NCBI RefSeq assembly: GCF_030219325.1 | Contig: NZ_CP126625.1 | Span: 3,584,857-3,648,856 of the forward strand | Source of the DNA: Geothrix sp. | GTDB taxonomy: Bacteria; Acidobacteriota; Holophagae; Holophagales; Holophagaceae | Length of the DNA: 64,000 nt | Reading direction: 5' to 3' | Part shown: positions 24,686-33,963 of the stretch, in pieces | How positions within the stretch are numbered: position 1 is the stretch's first letter | Layout: each line of letters opens with the position of its first letter | Translations under genes and position numbers: made by a program | Notes under the pieces: model-generated | Told to the model about the DNA's origin: nothing | Database searches by the model: none | What the model saw: the letters and a program-made list of their open reading frames with translations, nothing else

Positions 24686-25615
24686 TCAGCGCTGCTCCAC
24701 CACCCGCAGACTCCCCGGTCCCCGCGCCTTCCCGTGCGGGTTGGAGACCCCGATGCGCCGGAGGCCGGGCCGGGCGGTGGGAGAGAGGTAGACCCGCACC
24801 GTCGCCCGGCCGGGGGAGAGGATCCGCGGCGACGCCAGCACGGCGATGTCCTTCCCGAAGGAGAGGCGCATGTCCGCGGTGAGGTTCCGTCCCGTGAGCT
24901 GCAGCTCGGCCTCCTCCCCCGCGCGGAGTTGGGGGGGCGCGACGGTGTCGATCTGCGGCGGCTCGCCGCGGTCCAGGCGCACGAAGTAGCGGATCACCGG
25001 CACCTGGAAGCTGACCTGGGGCGACAGGATGCGCAGGCTCACCTGGTGCTCGCCCAGCTCGGTGGTCGGGAGCGAAGGCAGGTCGCGGGAATCCAAGGTG
25101 ATCGCCGAGGCGAAGGCCACCTGGCGCGTGACCGTGCCCACGGGCACCCCGTCCACGGTCCACTGGGCCAGGAAGGCGCCCGCGCCCTCGCACTTGAGGT
25201 CGAGATAGGCGACCAGGGGCGTGGAGCCCTGGGGCACGGAGGCTTCGATGCCGCCGTCCTCCCAGCGCAGGCGGAGCATGGCGATGCTGAAGGGCGCCGC
25301 AGGATGGTCCGCCACCCGCACCTGGGCCTGGGCCACCTGGGGCGGGGAGAGGGCCCCGCCGTTGAATGAGCGGAATACCGCCCGCACGGTGTAGGAGCCC
25401 GGCGTCACATAGGTGGTGGTGGCGATGGCCCCGCCCACCACCGTGGTGCCGTCCCCGAAGGACCACTGCACCTGGCCGACGGGATCGGGGTTCGCCGTCA
25501 GGATGAAGGTGACCGGCCGGCCCGGAAAGGGCACGCCCGGATTGGCGGTGATGGTGCCCGCCGCCTGCACCACCAGGGCGAGGGAGAGGGCGAGGCATGT
25601 GTGGAACCAGCGCAT
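24686..25615 (-). CDS. exported protein with PKD-like and IPT-like domains
   Basis: 309 aa. The signal peptide is MRWFHTCLALSLALVVQAAG. Residues 20-100 form a PKD-type Ig-like domain, with the diagnostic VQWSFGDGTTV and TYVTPGSYTVRAVF. The last 80 residues (VAPPQLRAGEEAELQLTGRN ... GVSNPHGKARGPGSLRV) look like an IPT/TIG domain. Such domains mediate adhesion or assembly at the cell surface. It is 10 bp downstream of the outer-membrane barrel gene and probably in the same operon. Confidence 0.78.
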   Translation of the reverse strand: MRWFHTCLALSLALVVQAAGTITANPGVPFPGRPVTFILTANPDPVGQVQWSFGDGTTVVGGAIATTTYVTPGSYTVRAVFRSFNGGALSPPQVAQAQVRVADHPAAPFSIAMLRLRWEDGGIEASVPQGSTPLVAYLDLKCEGAGAFLAQWTVDGVPVGTVTRQVAFASAITLDSRDLPSLPTTELGEHQVSLRILSPQVSFQVPVIRYFVRLDRGEPPQIDTVAPPQLRAGEEAELQLTGRNLTADMRLSFGKDIAVLASPRILSPGRATVRVYLSPTARPGLRRIGVSNPHGKARGPGSLRVVEQR

Positions 25616-25625
25616 GGTCCACCCT

Positions 25626-27590
25626 TCAGAAGGACAGGTTCAGGAGGAGGAAGAGGCGGTTGTCTTCGACGATGCCCGCGATGGCCGGATTGCGGGTGTA
25701 GCGTGCCTTCAGCCCCAGGCTGCCCCGCGCCAGGCTCCGGAGGTAGGGATCCAGAGTGAAGCCCAGGGTGCCTTCGGCCGTGGAGGCGTTCAGCGTCGCG
25801 CCCGTGGCTAGCACGGTCCGGGAGCCGCCCCCGTTCAGGAGCAGCTGCAGCGTCCCGGGGATGAGGCTGAACTGGGCGTTGAGGAAGGCGTTGGCGATGG
25901 TGGTCTGCTGATCGCCAGGCTGGCTGAGGATCCGCGACCAGCTCAGGTTCGGGGACAGGCGACCCCAGGTGCCCAGGCCCAGGTTCCCCCCCAGGGACAG
26001 CGCCTTGCTGCTGCCGGTGGTGGCGGCGGCGCCCATGGAACGGAGCTGGTCGAACTGGGCGTTGAAGGTGAGAACCAGCTGGGGCGGCAGCACCAAGTCG
26101 AAGCCCATGACCACGCCCGAGCGTTCGCTGTTGCTGAAGGGGATCAGCGGATTGGCCACGATCTCGGCCTCTTGCCGCCCCGCCCGCAGGCCCACCCGCC
26201 AGGTGGCCGTGGGGCTGAGCACCACCCGCGCATCCAGGCTCTGGGACTGGTTCCAGGCCTGGCTGAGGTTCACGCGGCCCGTGGGATTCGTGCGTTCGTC
26301 CGTGGCCGTGGCACTGAGGCCCCAGGTGGGACGGTTCAGGGCTACGCTGCCGTCGAGGACGCGCCGGTCCCCCGTGAAGAAGGCCACGCCCACCGTGCCG
26401 AAGGCCTGGCCCACGGCACGGTAGCCCGCCTGAGCGCTGAAGCCCCCTTCGGTCCACTGGGTGGCCAGACGCCAGGCCTGGTCGGATTCCATGGGCGTGC
26501 CCACCTTCGCGTCCGGGGTGTAGAGACTCCGGGCATACTCCCCGGAGACCGCCAGGCGGTTCGCCAGGAAGCGGCCATCCACCACCAGCGCGCCGGTGGA
26601 GCCTTCCCGCACGGGCAGGGCGAAGGCCGTCACCAGATTCGACGCCGTGGCCAGATCATCCCGCCCGCTGAGGAAGACGAGCTTGGTCCGCAGGGCGTTG
26701 TCGAACCAAAGGCGGCTGAGGGAGCCGCCATAGGCTTCGCTGCCCGCCACGGGCCAGAGCAGGCCCGTCACCCCGGTCTGCCGCTCCGTGTTGAGCGCGA
26801 AGAGGTGGGCCGCCGTGGGCTGGCCCGAATAGGTGTAGTCGAGACCCCGCCGCCCCCCGGGCCCCAGGGTGAACTCGGATTCCTGGGCCGTGAGGTCGCC
26901 CGCCTGCAGGCGGTGCGCCCCGGTCGCGTAGACCGCCTGGATGTCCCCGACGGTCCACCGGGCCTGGTTCGGCCGCGGCTGGTCCGTGTAGACCAGGCGG
27001 GCGCCGAAGCCCAGGTGGCGATCCTCCTCGTCCTTCTGCAGGACCAGACGGACCTGGCCGGCCGCCAGGAGGGTCGGTTCGTTGGGCACGGCCACCTTCC
27101 GGTGGACGAGGTCCGAGGCGCTGCCATCCACATAGAGGGGGCCGTGGGGCTTTGGCGCAGGTACGGGCGGTGGCGAGGTGGCGGCTCCCGCGGGGACCTC
27201 GGGTTCCGGTTCGGCAGAGGCGGGCAGGTTCAGGTTGAAGAAGGCGGCGGGGGCTTCCGCGGGCAGCGTGGTGACGCCCGTCGCCCCCTTGGACGCCACG
27301 TAGCACTGGATCGGGACGCCCGTGGGCAGCACTGTCTCGGCCCGTGCCGTGAAGAGCCCGTCCTCGCCGCGCGCCAGGGTGAGCGTCTCGAACTCGGCCT
27401 CGCCCGCCTTCCGGTGGAAGAGCACCACCCATTCGGTCCCCGGGGGGGCCTTGGCCTGGACGACCAGGGGCCCGCCGGGCGCGGGCGGCGTGATGAACTC
27501 CACCTCGACGGGCGGGGGCGCCTGGGCGAAGAGGGCTGGCGCGGCGCCCAGGGCGCGCGCCAGCCCCCGCAGGATTCGGGTCTCAGGCAC
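25626..27590 (-). CDS. outer-membrane beta-barrel protein
   Basis: 654 aa from a GTG at 27590, the only usual start after the upstream in-frame stop. A signal-like start (ARALGAAPALFAQA) is followed by a small Ig-like segment, a Pro-rich linker (PEPEVPAGAATSPPPVPAPKPHGP) and a long run of amphipathic beta strands with many Thr/Arg/Tyr turns. It ends NRLFLLLNLSF, a C-terminal Phe. It may be a surface porin or secretion-related barrel. It follows the repeat protein by 27 bp and precedes the PKD protein by 10 bp, so the three probably act together. Family not recognised. Confidence 0.72.
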   Translation of the reverse strand: MPETRILRGLARALGAAPALFAQAPPPVEVEFITPPAPGGPLVVQAKAPPGTEWVVLFHRKAGEAEFETLTLARGEDGLFTARAETVLPTGVPIQCYVASKGATGVTTLPAEAPAAFFNLNLPASAEPEPEVPAGAATSPPPVPAPKPHGPLYVDGSASDLVHRKVAVPNEPTLLAAGQVRLVLQKDEEDRHLGFGARLVYTDQPRPNQARWTVGDIQAVYATGAHRLQAGDLTAQESEFTLGPGGRRGLDYTYSGQPTAAHLFALNTERQTGVTGLLWPVAGSEAYGGSLSRLWFDNALRTKLVFLSGRDDLATASNLVTAFALPVREGSTGALVVDGRFLANRLAVSGEYARSLYTPDAKVGTPMESDQAWRLATQWTEGGFSAQAGYRAVGQAFGTVGVAFFTGDRRVLDGSVALNRPTWGLSATATDERTNPTGRVNLSQAWNQSQSLDARVVLSPTATWRVGLRAGRQEAEIVANPLIPFSNSERSGVVMGFDLVLPPQLVLTFNAQFDQLRSMGAAATTGSSKALSLGGNLGLGTWGRLSPNLSWSRILSQPGDQQTTIANAFLNAQFSLIPGTLQLLLNGGGSRTVLATGATLNASTAEGTLGFTLDPYLRSLARGSLGLKARYTRNPAIAGIVEDNRLFLLLNLSF

Positions 27591-27617
27591 GGGTCGGGAC
27601 CATGCGGCGGATCCCGA

Positions 27618-28397
27618 TCACTTCATGAGGGTCACGTGGCCGGTCTTGGTGTGCTTGCCGGCCTGGGAGGCACCCCAGGACCAGCTGAGCACCTCGATGG
27701 TGCCGGGCTGCTCGTCGGCCACCACCTTGACGACGCAGCGTCCGCCCGGGGTGTCGGGCAGCTGCTGGCCCTCGGCCTGGGCCACCCGCTCGGAGGCGTA
27801 GCCCCCCTTGCCCTTGGCCAGGTCCCAGTCCACCAGGCAGACCATGGGCTTGTGCATGCGCTTGCCCGTGGGCAGGCCGCTGGCATGGTCCCGCGGCGAG
27901 ACGACCCCGGAGGACACCACCGCGCCGCCCGGCAGGGCGCCGCCGACCGTCTTCTCGCCGAAGCTCGAGCCCTGGGTCTGCTTGGTGACGCTCAGGTCCT
28001 GCACGTTGACCTTGCCGGCGCCGCTCCCGGAACCCGACGGGGCCGGCGCCGTGCTGCGGGTGACGCTCAGGTCCTGCACGCTGACCTTGCCGGCGCCGCC
28101 CCCGGTGCTCAGGGTGGAGCCGGCCGCGCTCCGGCCCTCGATGATGATGTCCGCCCGGCCATCCCCGTCCAGGTCCGCCAAGGTGACGGAACGGCCATCG
28201 GCATTGGTGATCACGACCTGGTACTCGCCGGGGGGCACGTTCGTGAAGCGGACGCAGCCATTGGGGTCGGCCTGGGCCGAGGCCACCGTGGCCCCGGCCC
28301 GGGTCTGGAGGGTGGCCCGGGCGATGTGCTTGCCCTCGGCCGCCTGGAGGGAAAGACCCAGCATCACTGCACCGGCAATCACGTAGGACCGCTTCAT
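27618..28397 (-). CDS. exported repeat protein with a calcium-type DxDxDG loop
   Basis: 259 aa; ATG at 28397 with TAAGGAGG. The signal peptide is MKRSYVIAGAVMLGLSLQAAEG. It contains a carboxypeptidase-regulatory-like beta fold (FTNVPPGEYQVVITNADG), then LADLDGDGRADIIIEG, a calcium loop as in FG-GAP or EF-hand repeats. Two near-identical copies of GAGKVSVQDLSVT / GAGKVNVQDLSVT follow. The tail ends with a beta-rich WSWGASQAGKHTKTGHVTL. It heads the exported-protein operon. No known function. Confidence 0.72.
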   Translation of the reverse strand: MKRSYVIAGAVMLGLSLQAAEGKHIARATLQTRAGATVASAQADPNGCVRFTNVPPGEYQVVITNADGRSVTLADLDGDGRADIIIEGRSAAGSTLSTGGGAGKVSVQDLSVTRSTAPAPSGSGSGAGKVNVQDLSVTKQTQGSSFGEKTVGGALPGGAVVSSGVVSPRDHASGLPTGKRMHKPMVCLVDWDLAKGKGGYASERVAQAEGQQLPDTPGGRCVVKVVADEQPGTIEVLSWSWGASQAGKHTKTGHVTLMK

Positions 28398-28571
28398 GGA
28401 CACCTCCTTAGGGTGAGTATGGGAATAGGTCGAACAGTCTACAGGCCTTGTTTCTGATTTGAAAAAATAGTTCAACTGATTCATTTATTAATCAATGGAT
28501 CAAGGGTCGGGGCCCCCCTTCGGGCAGGCCGATGGCAGGACCTCCTCTGCGTCGGCCACCGCAGCAGACGC

Positions 28572-28772
28572 TCAGCCCAGCGGCTTGTCCCCGTAGGCCC
28601 GCTCCAGCAGCTTCCGGGCGTCCACGCAGATGGGGCAGTGGCAGATGGACCGGGAGGCGGACTTGGCGTGCTCCATCAGGAAGCGTCGCAGCAGGGCGAT
28701 GAGCTTCGCGTTCGAGATGGGGTCAGGGGACACGGGGGCTCCACGGCTCGGGGCACGGACCCGGGCAGTCAT
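28572..28772 (-). CDS. small protein with a CHCPIC motif
   Basis: 66 aa. The C-terminal half holds SICHCPICVDARKLLERAYG, a possible Zn or Fe-S knuckle on a helix. It lies divergent to the hybrid kinase and is too short to place in a family. Real coding is plausible from codon use, but unproven. Confidence 0.4.
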   Translation of the reverse strand: MTARVRAPSRGAPVSPDPISNAKLIALLRRFLMEHAKSASRSICHCPICVDARKLLERAYGDKPLG

Positions 28773-28801
28773 GCTGACGATACCCGGCCACGAGGCAGAG
28801 G

Positions 28802-31330
28802 GTGCCGATCGCCGTCACAAAGTGCAGGGAGGATGCCAACCCACCGGCAGGATTCAGGGCCGGGGTTCGTTTTCCCGATGAGATCCTGCATCTGGAAGAT
28901 GACGCTGTGACAACCCCATCGTCTCCTGGCGCCCCCCGTGGGCCCCACGATCCAGCCCGAAGCGGCGGGGCGGGGCGGGTCAAGGCCTCCTGGCGGATGG
29001 GGGCCAGGTTCCTGGTCGGGGCCCTCCTCCTGGCGGGCACGCAGGCTGGCGTCCTCCGGGCCGCGCAGGCTCCCCTGGCCGAGCTGCCCCAGCGGCTGCT
29101 CAACGCGGCAGTGCCCCTGCTCGCCCTCCTGCTGCTGGCGGCCCTGGGGCTCTGGTCCTGGTCGCTCCGGCGCCTGGTCCGCAGGCGCACGGCCGAGCTC
29201 CAGGCCGAGCTGGCCCGGCGCGCCCAGCTGGAAGGGGAGCGGGAACGCGCCCTGTCGGAACTGACCCTCTACAAGGCGCACCTCGAGGAACTGGTGGCCC
29301 AGCGCTCCGCGGAGCTGCGGGCCGCGAACCTGGACCTGATGCAGGCCAAGGAGGCGGCCGAGGCCGCCACCCAGATGAAGAGCGCCTTCCTGGCGAACAT
29401 GAGCCACGAGATCCGCACCCCCATGAACGCCGTCAGCGTGCTGACCCACCTGGCCCTGCAGACGGAGCTCACGGAGCGGCAGCGGCAGTACCTGCTCAAG
29501 ACCCGGATCGCCTCCGACTCCCTGCTGGGGATCATCAACGACATCCTGGACTTCTCGAAGATCGAGGCCGGGAAGCTCCACATGGACACCAAGGACTTCC
29601 TGCTGGAGGAGGCCTTCGAGCGCGTGACCCAGCTCATCGGCATGAAGGCCGCCGAGAAGCGCCTGGAGTTCATGCTCCACATCGCCGCGGACGTGCCGCC
29701 CTGCCTGCACGGCGACCCCATGCGCCTGGGCCAGGTGCTCACCAACCTGTGCAGCAACTCCGTGAAGTTTACCGAGGCGGGCGAGATCGTGGTCACCGTC
29801 ACCCGCATCCAGGCCGGGGATGGCCGCGTCACCCTCAAGTTCTCGGTGCGGGACACGGGCATCGGCATGTCGCCCGAGCAGACGCGGCAGCTGTTCCAGC
29901 CCTTCAGCCAGGTGGACAGCTCCAGCACCCGGAAGTTCACCGGGACGGGGCTGGGCCTGGCCATCAGCAAGCACCTGGTGGCCATGATGGGCGGCGAGCT
30001 CTGGGTGGAGAGCGAGCTGGGCGGGGGCAGCGAGTTCTCCTTCACGGCCGTGTTCGGCCTCGGCCGCCATGTCCCCGCGCCCCGGCTGCATCCGGCCTGG
30101 GACAAGGAAAGCCTGCGCATCCTCATCGTGGACGACAGCCCCATCGCCCGGCTCATCCTGCACGGGCTTGCCACCGGTCTCGGCTATGAGGCCACCATGC
30201 TGGCTTCGGCCCGGGAGGCCTTCGAGGAGCTGCAGCAGGCCCCCTATGATCTGATCCTCCTGGACTGGCGGCTGCCCGACGAGGACGGTTTCGAGGCCGC
30301 CCGGCGCATCCGCCGCGCGCCGGGCCCCCACGCCGACCCCCGGATCATCATGGTGACGGCCTACGGGGATGAGGAAGTGGCCCGCCGGGTGGAGGAGGAG
30401 GCCCTGGATGGCTACCTCACGAAGCCCGTGTCGCCCTCTTCCCTGCTCGATGCCATCACCCGCGCCTTCGGGGAGAAGGCGCCCTCCCGCCTCGTCCCGC
30501 CCAGGCAGGCCACCTCGCCGGAACAGCTGGCGCGGCTCAAGGGGGCGAGGGTCCTGCTGGTGGAGGACAACGACTTCAACCAGCAGGTGGCCATGGAGCT
30601 GCTGGGCCTGATGGGCATGGAGGTCACCCTCGCCGTGGATGGGCGCCAGGCCATCGAGAAGGTCCACGGCGGCGCCTTCGACGTGGTCCTCATGGACCTC
30701 CAGATGCCCGTCATGGATGGCTACGAGGCCACCCGGCAGCTCCGGGCCGAGGCCCGGTTCGCCGACCTGCCCATCCTCGCGATGACGGCCCACGCCATGC
30801 TGCCCGAGCGGGAGCGCTGCCTGGCTCTCGGCATGAACGACTACATCACCAAGCCCATCAACCCCGATGAGCTCTTCGGCACCCTGGCGGGCTGGCTCCG
30901 GGGGGACGGTCGTTCCCGGGCGCCCCGCCCAACGGAAGGGGCCGTCGGCGCCGCCCCGATCCATGCCCCGGCGGGTCTGTCCTGGGACGCGGGCCTGGCC
31001 TCCTTCTCCGGGAACGCCGACCTGCGCGACAAGATGCTGCGCCGCTTCCTCGAGCTGAAGCCGGGCGCCGCCGGCGAGATCCGGGCGGCCCTGGCCGGGG
31101 GCGACGCCGAGACCGCCGCCCGGCTGGCCCACTCCATGATCGCGGTGGCCGGCACCATCGGGGCCCTGGAGCTGGCCTCCCTCTCCCGCGAGCTGCAGAA
31201 CACGATCCCGACCGGCCCCCCCGAGGCCCTGGCCCCGCTCCTGGCGCGCTTCGAGGTGAGCCTGGCGGACGTCGTCGGGGAGCTGAAGGCGAGGTTCGAT
31301 CCGGCCGGAGGCGCGCCGATCGCGCGGTGA
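28802..31330 (+). CDS. hybrid sensor histidine kinase (HisKA-HATPase-REC-REC-Hpt)
   Basis: 842 aa if the GTG at 28802 is used; a GTG near 28907 or an ATG near 28997 would also keep every domain. One or two membrane helices (about 70-120) lead to a coiled coil, the phospho-His region (H202 in MSHEIRTPMN), the ATPase (N box LCSNSVKF, DTGIGM, GTGLGL), receiver 1 (Asp488 in LLDWRLPDEDG), receiver 2 (Asp632 in LMDLQMPVMDG) and an Hpt domain with His777 in LAHSMIAVAGTIGA. The usual K-G after the Hpt His is I-A, which is unusual. There is no periplasmic sensor of note. It is a BarA/EvgS-like phosphorelay kinase; no partner output regulator lies next to it. Confidence 0.9.
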   Translation: MPIAVTKCREDANPPAGFRAGVRFPDEILHLEDDAVTTPSSPGAPRGPHDPARSGGAGRVKASWRMGARFLVGALLLAGTQAGVLRAAQAPLAELPQRLLNAAVPLLALLLLAALGLWSWSLRRLVRRRTAELQAELARRAQLEGERERALSELTLYKAHLEELVAQRSAELRAANLDLMQAKEAAEAATQMKSAFLANMSHEIRTPMNAVSVLTHLALQTELTERQRQYLLKTRIASDSLLGIINDILDFSKIEAGKLHMDTKDFLLEEAFERVTQLIGMKAAEKRLEFMLHIAADVPPCLHGDPMRLGQVLTNLCSNSVKFTEAGEIVVTVTRIQAGDGRVTLKFSVRDTGIGMSPEQTRQLFQPFSQVDSSSTRKFTGTGLGLAISKHLVAMMGGELWVESELGGGSEFSFTAVFGLGRHVPAPRLHPAWDKESLRILIVDDSPIARLILHGLATGLGYEATMLASAREAFEELQQAPYDLILLDWRLPDEDGFEAARRIRRAPGPHADPRIIMVTAYGDEEVARRVEEEALDGYLTKPVSPSSLLDAITRAFGEKAPSRLVPPRQATSPEQLARLKGARVLLVEDNDFNQQVAMELLGLMGMEVTLAVDGRQAIEKVHGGAFDVVLMDLQMPVMDGYEATRQLRAEARFADLPILAMTAHAMLPERERCLALGMNDYITKPINPDELFGTLAGWLRGDGRSRAPRPTEGAVGAAPIHAPAGLSWDAGLASFSGNADLRDKMLRRFLELKPGAAGEIRAALAGGDAETAARLAHSMIAVAGTIGALELASLSRELQNTIPTGPPEALAPLLARFEVSLADVVGELKARFDPAGGAPIAR

Positions 31331-31340
31331 GGGATCCGGC

Positions 31341-31943
31341 TCAGCCCAGGACCTTGGCCATCAGGTCCGAGTGCAGGTTCCAGTGGAGGAACCCCGCCAG
31401 GCCGAAGAGGAAGCCGAAGACGGCGAAGACCCCCGCCACCCCGAAGAGCCAGCGCTTCTTCGTGAGGGCCGTGACGCCCGCCAGGGCCACCGCCACGCTC
31501 AGACAGGCCTCCGCCAGGTCGAACTGGTCGTCGTGGATGTTCATGGCGTCGTAGTCCTTGGCGGCTTTTTCCGCCTCGCCTCGGATCTGCTCCTTCTCCT
31601 TTTCGTACTTCTTCGCGGCGACCTCCTGGGCGGTGATCCGGCCCATGACCTTGGCGTGGAGCTCGGGCTTCAGGCCGGGGTTCATCTCCAGCTGCACCTT
31701 CAGCATCTCGGCGGAGTTCTCGGCGATGTGCTGCTTGGTGCTCTTGCTCTGGTAGTAGGCCCACTGGTCCACGGCCCGGGCCTGGGACTGCTGCATGGCC
31801 TGGACCACGTTGCCGTCCTTCACGTTGCACAGGGCCATGAAGGTGGCCACCACCGCCACGAAGAGGGCGATGAAGCCGTTGAAGCGGCTCTCCGCCGCGC
31901 GGTCCTGGACCTCGTCCTGGATCTTCTCGAGGGCTTCGGGCAT
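31341..31943 (-). CDS. DUF4337-type membrane protein
   Basis: 200 aa from the ATG at 31943 (AGGAGG site). TM1 near residues 20-42 (FIALFVAVVATFMALCNV) is followed by a long charged coiled coil and a C-terminal helical hairpin of two TMs (ACLSVAVALAGVTALT and LFGVAGVFAVFGFLFGLAGF). This is the three-TM pattern of DUF4337 proteins, whose function is unknown. Convergent with the hybrid kinase, 10 bp apart. Confidence 0.78.
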   Translation of the reverse strand: MPEALEKIQDEVQDRAAESRFNGFIALFVAVVATFMALCNVKDGNVVQAMQQSQARAVDQWAYYQSKSTKQHIAENSAEMLKVQLEMNPGLKPELHAKVMGRITAQEVAAKKYEKEKEQIRGEAEKAAKDYDAMNIHDDQFDLAEACLSVAVALAGVTALTKKRWLFGVAGVFAVFGFLFGLAGFLHWNLHSDLMAKVLG

Positions 31944-32028
31944 GGGGTCCTCCTGGGGGCGACCCCAGTCTAGGGCAGAGCGGGCACCGCCGGCCTGCGC
32001 GTACACTGGCGACCTCCCGGGTGAGCCC

Positions 32029-32508
32029 ATGGGCCGACCGCTTCTGATCCTCGTGTCCTGCCTCCTGGCCCCGCCCCTGGCCGGGCAGTCCGGGGCCCGG
32101 ACCGTGGCGGACGGGCCTGGCGGGGCGGTCGAGCTGGGGACGCTGCGCGCGCGGGCCCAGGCCGGGGATGCGGCCGCCCAGTTCGAGCTGGGCGACCGTT
32201 GCCACTTCGGCCGGGGCGTTCCCCGGGACCCCGCGGAATCGGCGCGGTGGTATCGGATGGCCGCGGAACAGGGCCATGCCGGGGCCCAGGTTAACCTGGG
32301 GAATGCCTACTTTCGCGGGGAAGGCCTGGCCAGGAATGTGGCCGAAGGCTACGTGTGGTTCGCACTGGCCGCCGTGAACGGACAGCCCGGAGCGGCGACG
32401 AACCGCGACCTGGCGGCCAAGAAGCTTTCAGTGCCTGCGCTCAGGGGGGCCCAGGACCGGGTGCGGGATCTTCAGAGGATCATCCCGGCGCGAAAGGGGG
32501 GGAGCTGA
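32029..32508 (+). CDS. exported Sel1-like repeat protein
   Basis: 159 aa; ATG at 32029. The signal is MGRPLLILVSCLLAPPLAGQ. Two Sel1-type helical pairs follow: AAAQFELGDRCHFGRGVPRDPAESARWYRMAAEQG and the next -GAQVNLGNAYFRGEGLARNVAEGYVWFALAA-. Sel1 repeats form protein-binding superhelices, often in signalling or beta-lactamase-induction contexts. No partner is obvious here. Divergent from the DUF4337 gene. Confidence 0.82.
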   Translation: MGRPLLILVSCLLAPPLAGQSGARTVADGPGGAVELGTLRARAQAGDAAAQFELGDRCHFGRGVPRDPAESARWYRMAAEQGHAGAQVNLGNAYFRGEGLARNVAEGYVWFALAAVNGQPGAATNRDLAAKKLSVPALRGAQDRVRDLQRIIPARKGGS

Positions 32509-32534
32509 GGGCTTCCCCCCTTTGTCCCGGAGGC

Positions 32535-32677
32535 TTGCCTCTCCGTACTCGACGCCGACCCACCAAGGCGCGGATTCGAACGCATCCGGCTTCGCCGTGT
32601 GCCAGCCTTGTTCGGCGCGACATTTAGTCGCGCCTCGGCAAGTCCACTCGGAGGTTCGGATCCTCTCGCAAGCTTCC
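32535..32677 (-). repeat. tRNA-associated structured repeat, copy C (tRNA-Pro side)
   Basis: On the minus strand, after the tRNA-Pro terminator: an inverted T-arm (32673-32646, GAGAGGATCCGAACCTCCGA), CGAGTGGACTTGCCGAG, hairpin 1 (32634-32614, GGCGCGAC-5 nt-GTCGCGCC), CGAACAAGGCTGGCACA, hairpin 2 (32597-32587, CGGC-gaa-GCCG), and a T-arm-like GCGTTCGAATCC (32583-32572). The T-loop variant GAATCC follows tRNA-Pro, whereas copies A and B carry GAGTCC as their own tRNAs do. Confidence 0.8.
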
Positions 32678-32788
<111 letters not shown>

Positions 32789-32806
32789 ATGGAATCAGTC
32801 TAACCG

Positions 32807-33946
32807 CTACTTGCCGCTGATGGAGACGGCGCGCAGGTTCAGGCCGGCGCGCTGGAGGTCGAAGATCTTGGTGGCGAGGTTCAGCAGGAGCTGGGTCTCC
32901 ATGTCCTCCCGGCCGCGCTTGGTGGCGCCGGCGGGGGGGATGGCGGCGATGTCCGCACCGGTGCGGCCCTTGGACCAGGTCAGATCCATGGCGAAGGACA
33001 CCTTCTTGTCCTGGCTGTCCAGCTCGCCGGCCACATTGGACATGCGGCCGTCACCGCCGTAGCCGACCCGCAGCCAGCCCGGGCCTTCGAAGCCGCGGCT
33101 GCTGTTGTTGATGTTCACGGAATTGAGCCGGTGGTTGGCGCCGTAGGTGAAGTCCATGCGGGTCTGCACGCCCTGCTCGTCGTTGCGGAAGTCGAGGCGC
33201 ACGGGCAGCTTGGTGGTCTTGTCCACGGCGACCTCGAGCTTGCCGCGCTTCCAGAAGCCCAGGCTCTGGGCCATGCTCTGCTCCCGCTTCTTCGCATCCC
33301 AGCCCTTGGTGGGGGCATTGAAGACCAGCCGCTGGACGGTGTGGCCGTCGAGGGTCTCCTCGCCGGCGAGGGTGGCCTGGAACGTGGGCGCATCCACGTA
33401 GACGGCCTTGATGTCGTTCAGGGTCTGGCGGAACCAGGCCATGTAGGTGAGCGGGGCATCGGAGGGGGGCAGGTCCACGCGGGTGGTGTAGGCGTTCTGC
33501 TCCTTGCTGTAGATGAAGCCGCGGTTGCCGCGCCGGGTGTAGAGGATGGTGCCGAAGTCGCCGGCCAGGTCGGTCTTGAAGTCGCCGTTGGCGAAGTAGG
33601 TGCCCTTGACGCGGAGGTTGGCCTGGCCGCCCTGGTTGTTGCCCTTCACCGCGCCCTGGCTGGCGGTGTCCACCTTCTGGTTGACCAGGGCGCCGCTGAG
33701 GGCGATGCCCAGGGTGCCCTGCATGTCCACGGAGGTGATGCCCTGGTAGGGCTGGCCGAACCAGCCGGTGTCCACGGCATCCAGGGTCTGCAGCAGGGCC
33801 TGGCGGGCGGCCTCGGCCTCCGGGGTGGGCTTGGCGGGGGCGGCCTTGGCGGAGGGTTTCGCGGGGGCGGGCTTCGTGGTCTTGGTGGGTGCCTGGGCCG
33901 GGAGGAAACTGGCGGCAAGCAGGAGGGGAAGGAGGGCGGGGCGCAT
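32807..33946 (-). CDS. exported protein, possibly LolA/LolB-like fold
   Basis: 379 aa. A signal peptide ([19 protein letters not shown]) is followed by a Lys/Pro/Ala linker (residues 20-45), like an envelope-spanning tether. The rest alternates strands with patterns such as [16 protein letters not shown] and [18 protein letters not shown]. The last resembles the central strand region of LolA-type lipid-binding proteins (amphipathic beta sheet with a hydrophobic cavity). No Cys. The LolA link is by fold feeling only; otherwise a conserved exported hypothetical. Confidence 0.65.
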   Translation of the reverse strand: MRPALLPLLLAASFLPAQAPTKTTKPAPAKPSAKAAPAKPTPEAEAARQALLQTLDAVDTGWFGQPYQGITSVDMQGTLGIALSGALVNQKVDTASQGAVKGNNQGGQANLRVKGTYFANGDFKTDLAGDFGTILYTRRGNRGFIYSKEQNAYTTRVDLPPSDAPLTYMAWFRQTLNDIKAVYVDAPTFQATLAGEETLDGHTVQRLVFNAPTKGWDAKKREQSMAQSLGFWKRGKLEVAVDKTTKLPVRLDFRNDEQGVQTRMDFTYGANHRLNSVNINNSSRGFEGPGWLRVGYGGDGRMSNVAGELDSQDKKVSFAMDLTWSKGRTGADIAAIPPAGATKRGREDMETQLLLNLATKIFDLQRAGLNLRAVSISGK

Positions 33947-33963
33947 GGGAAACCTCTAAGGGA

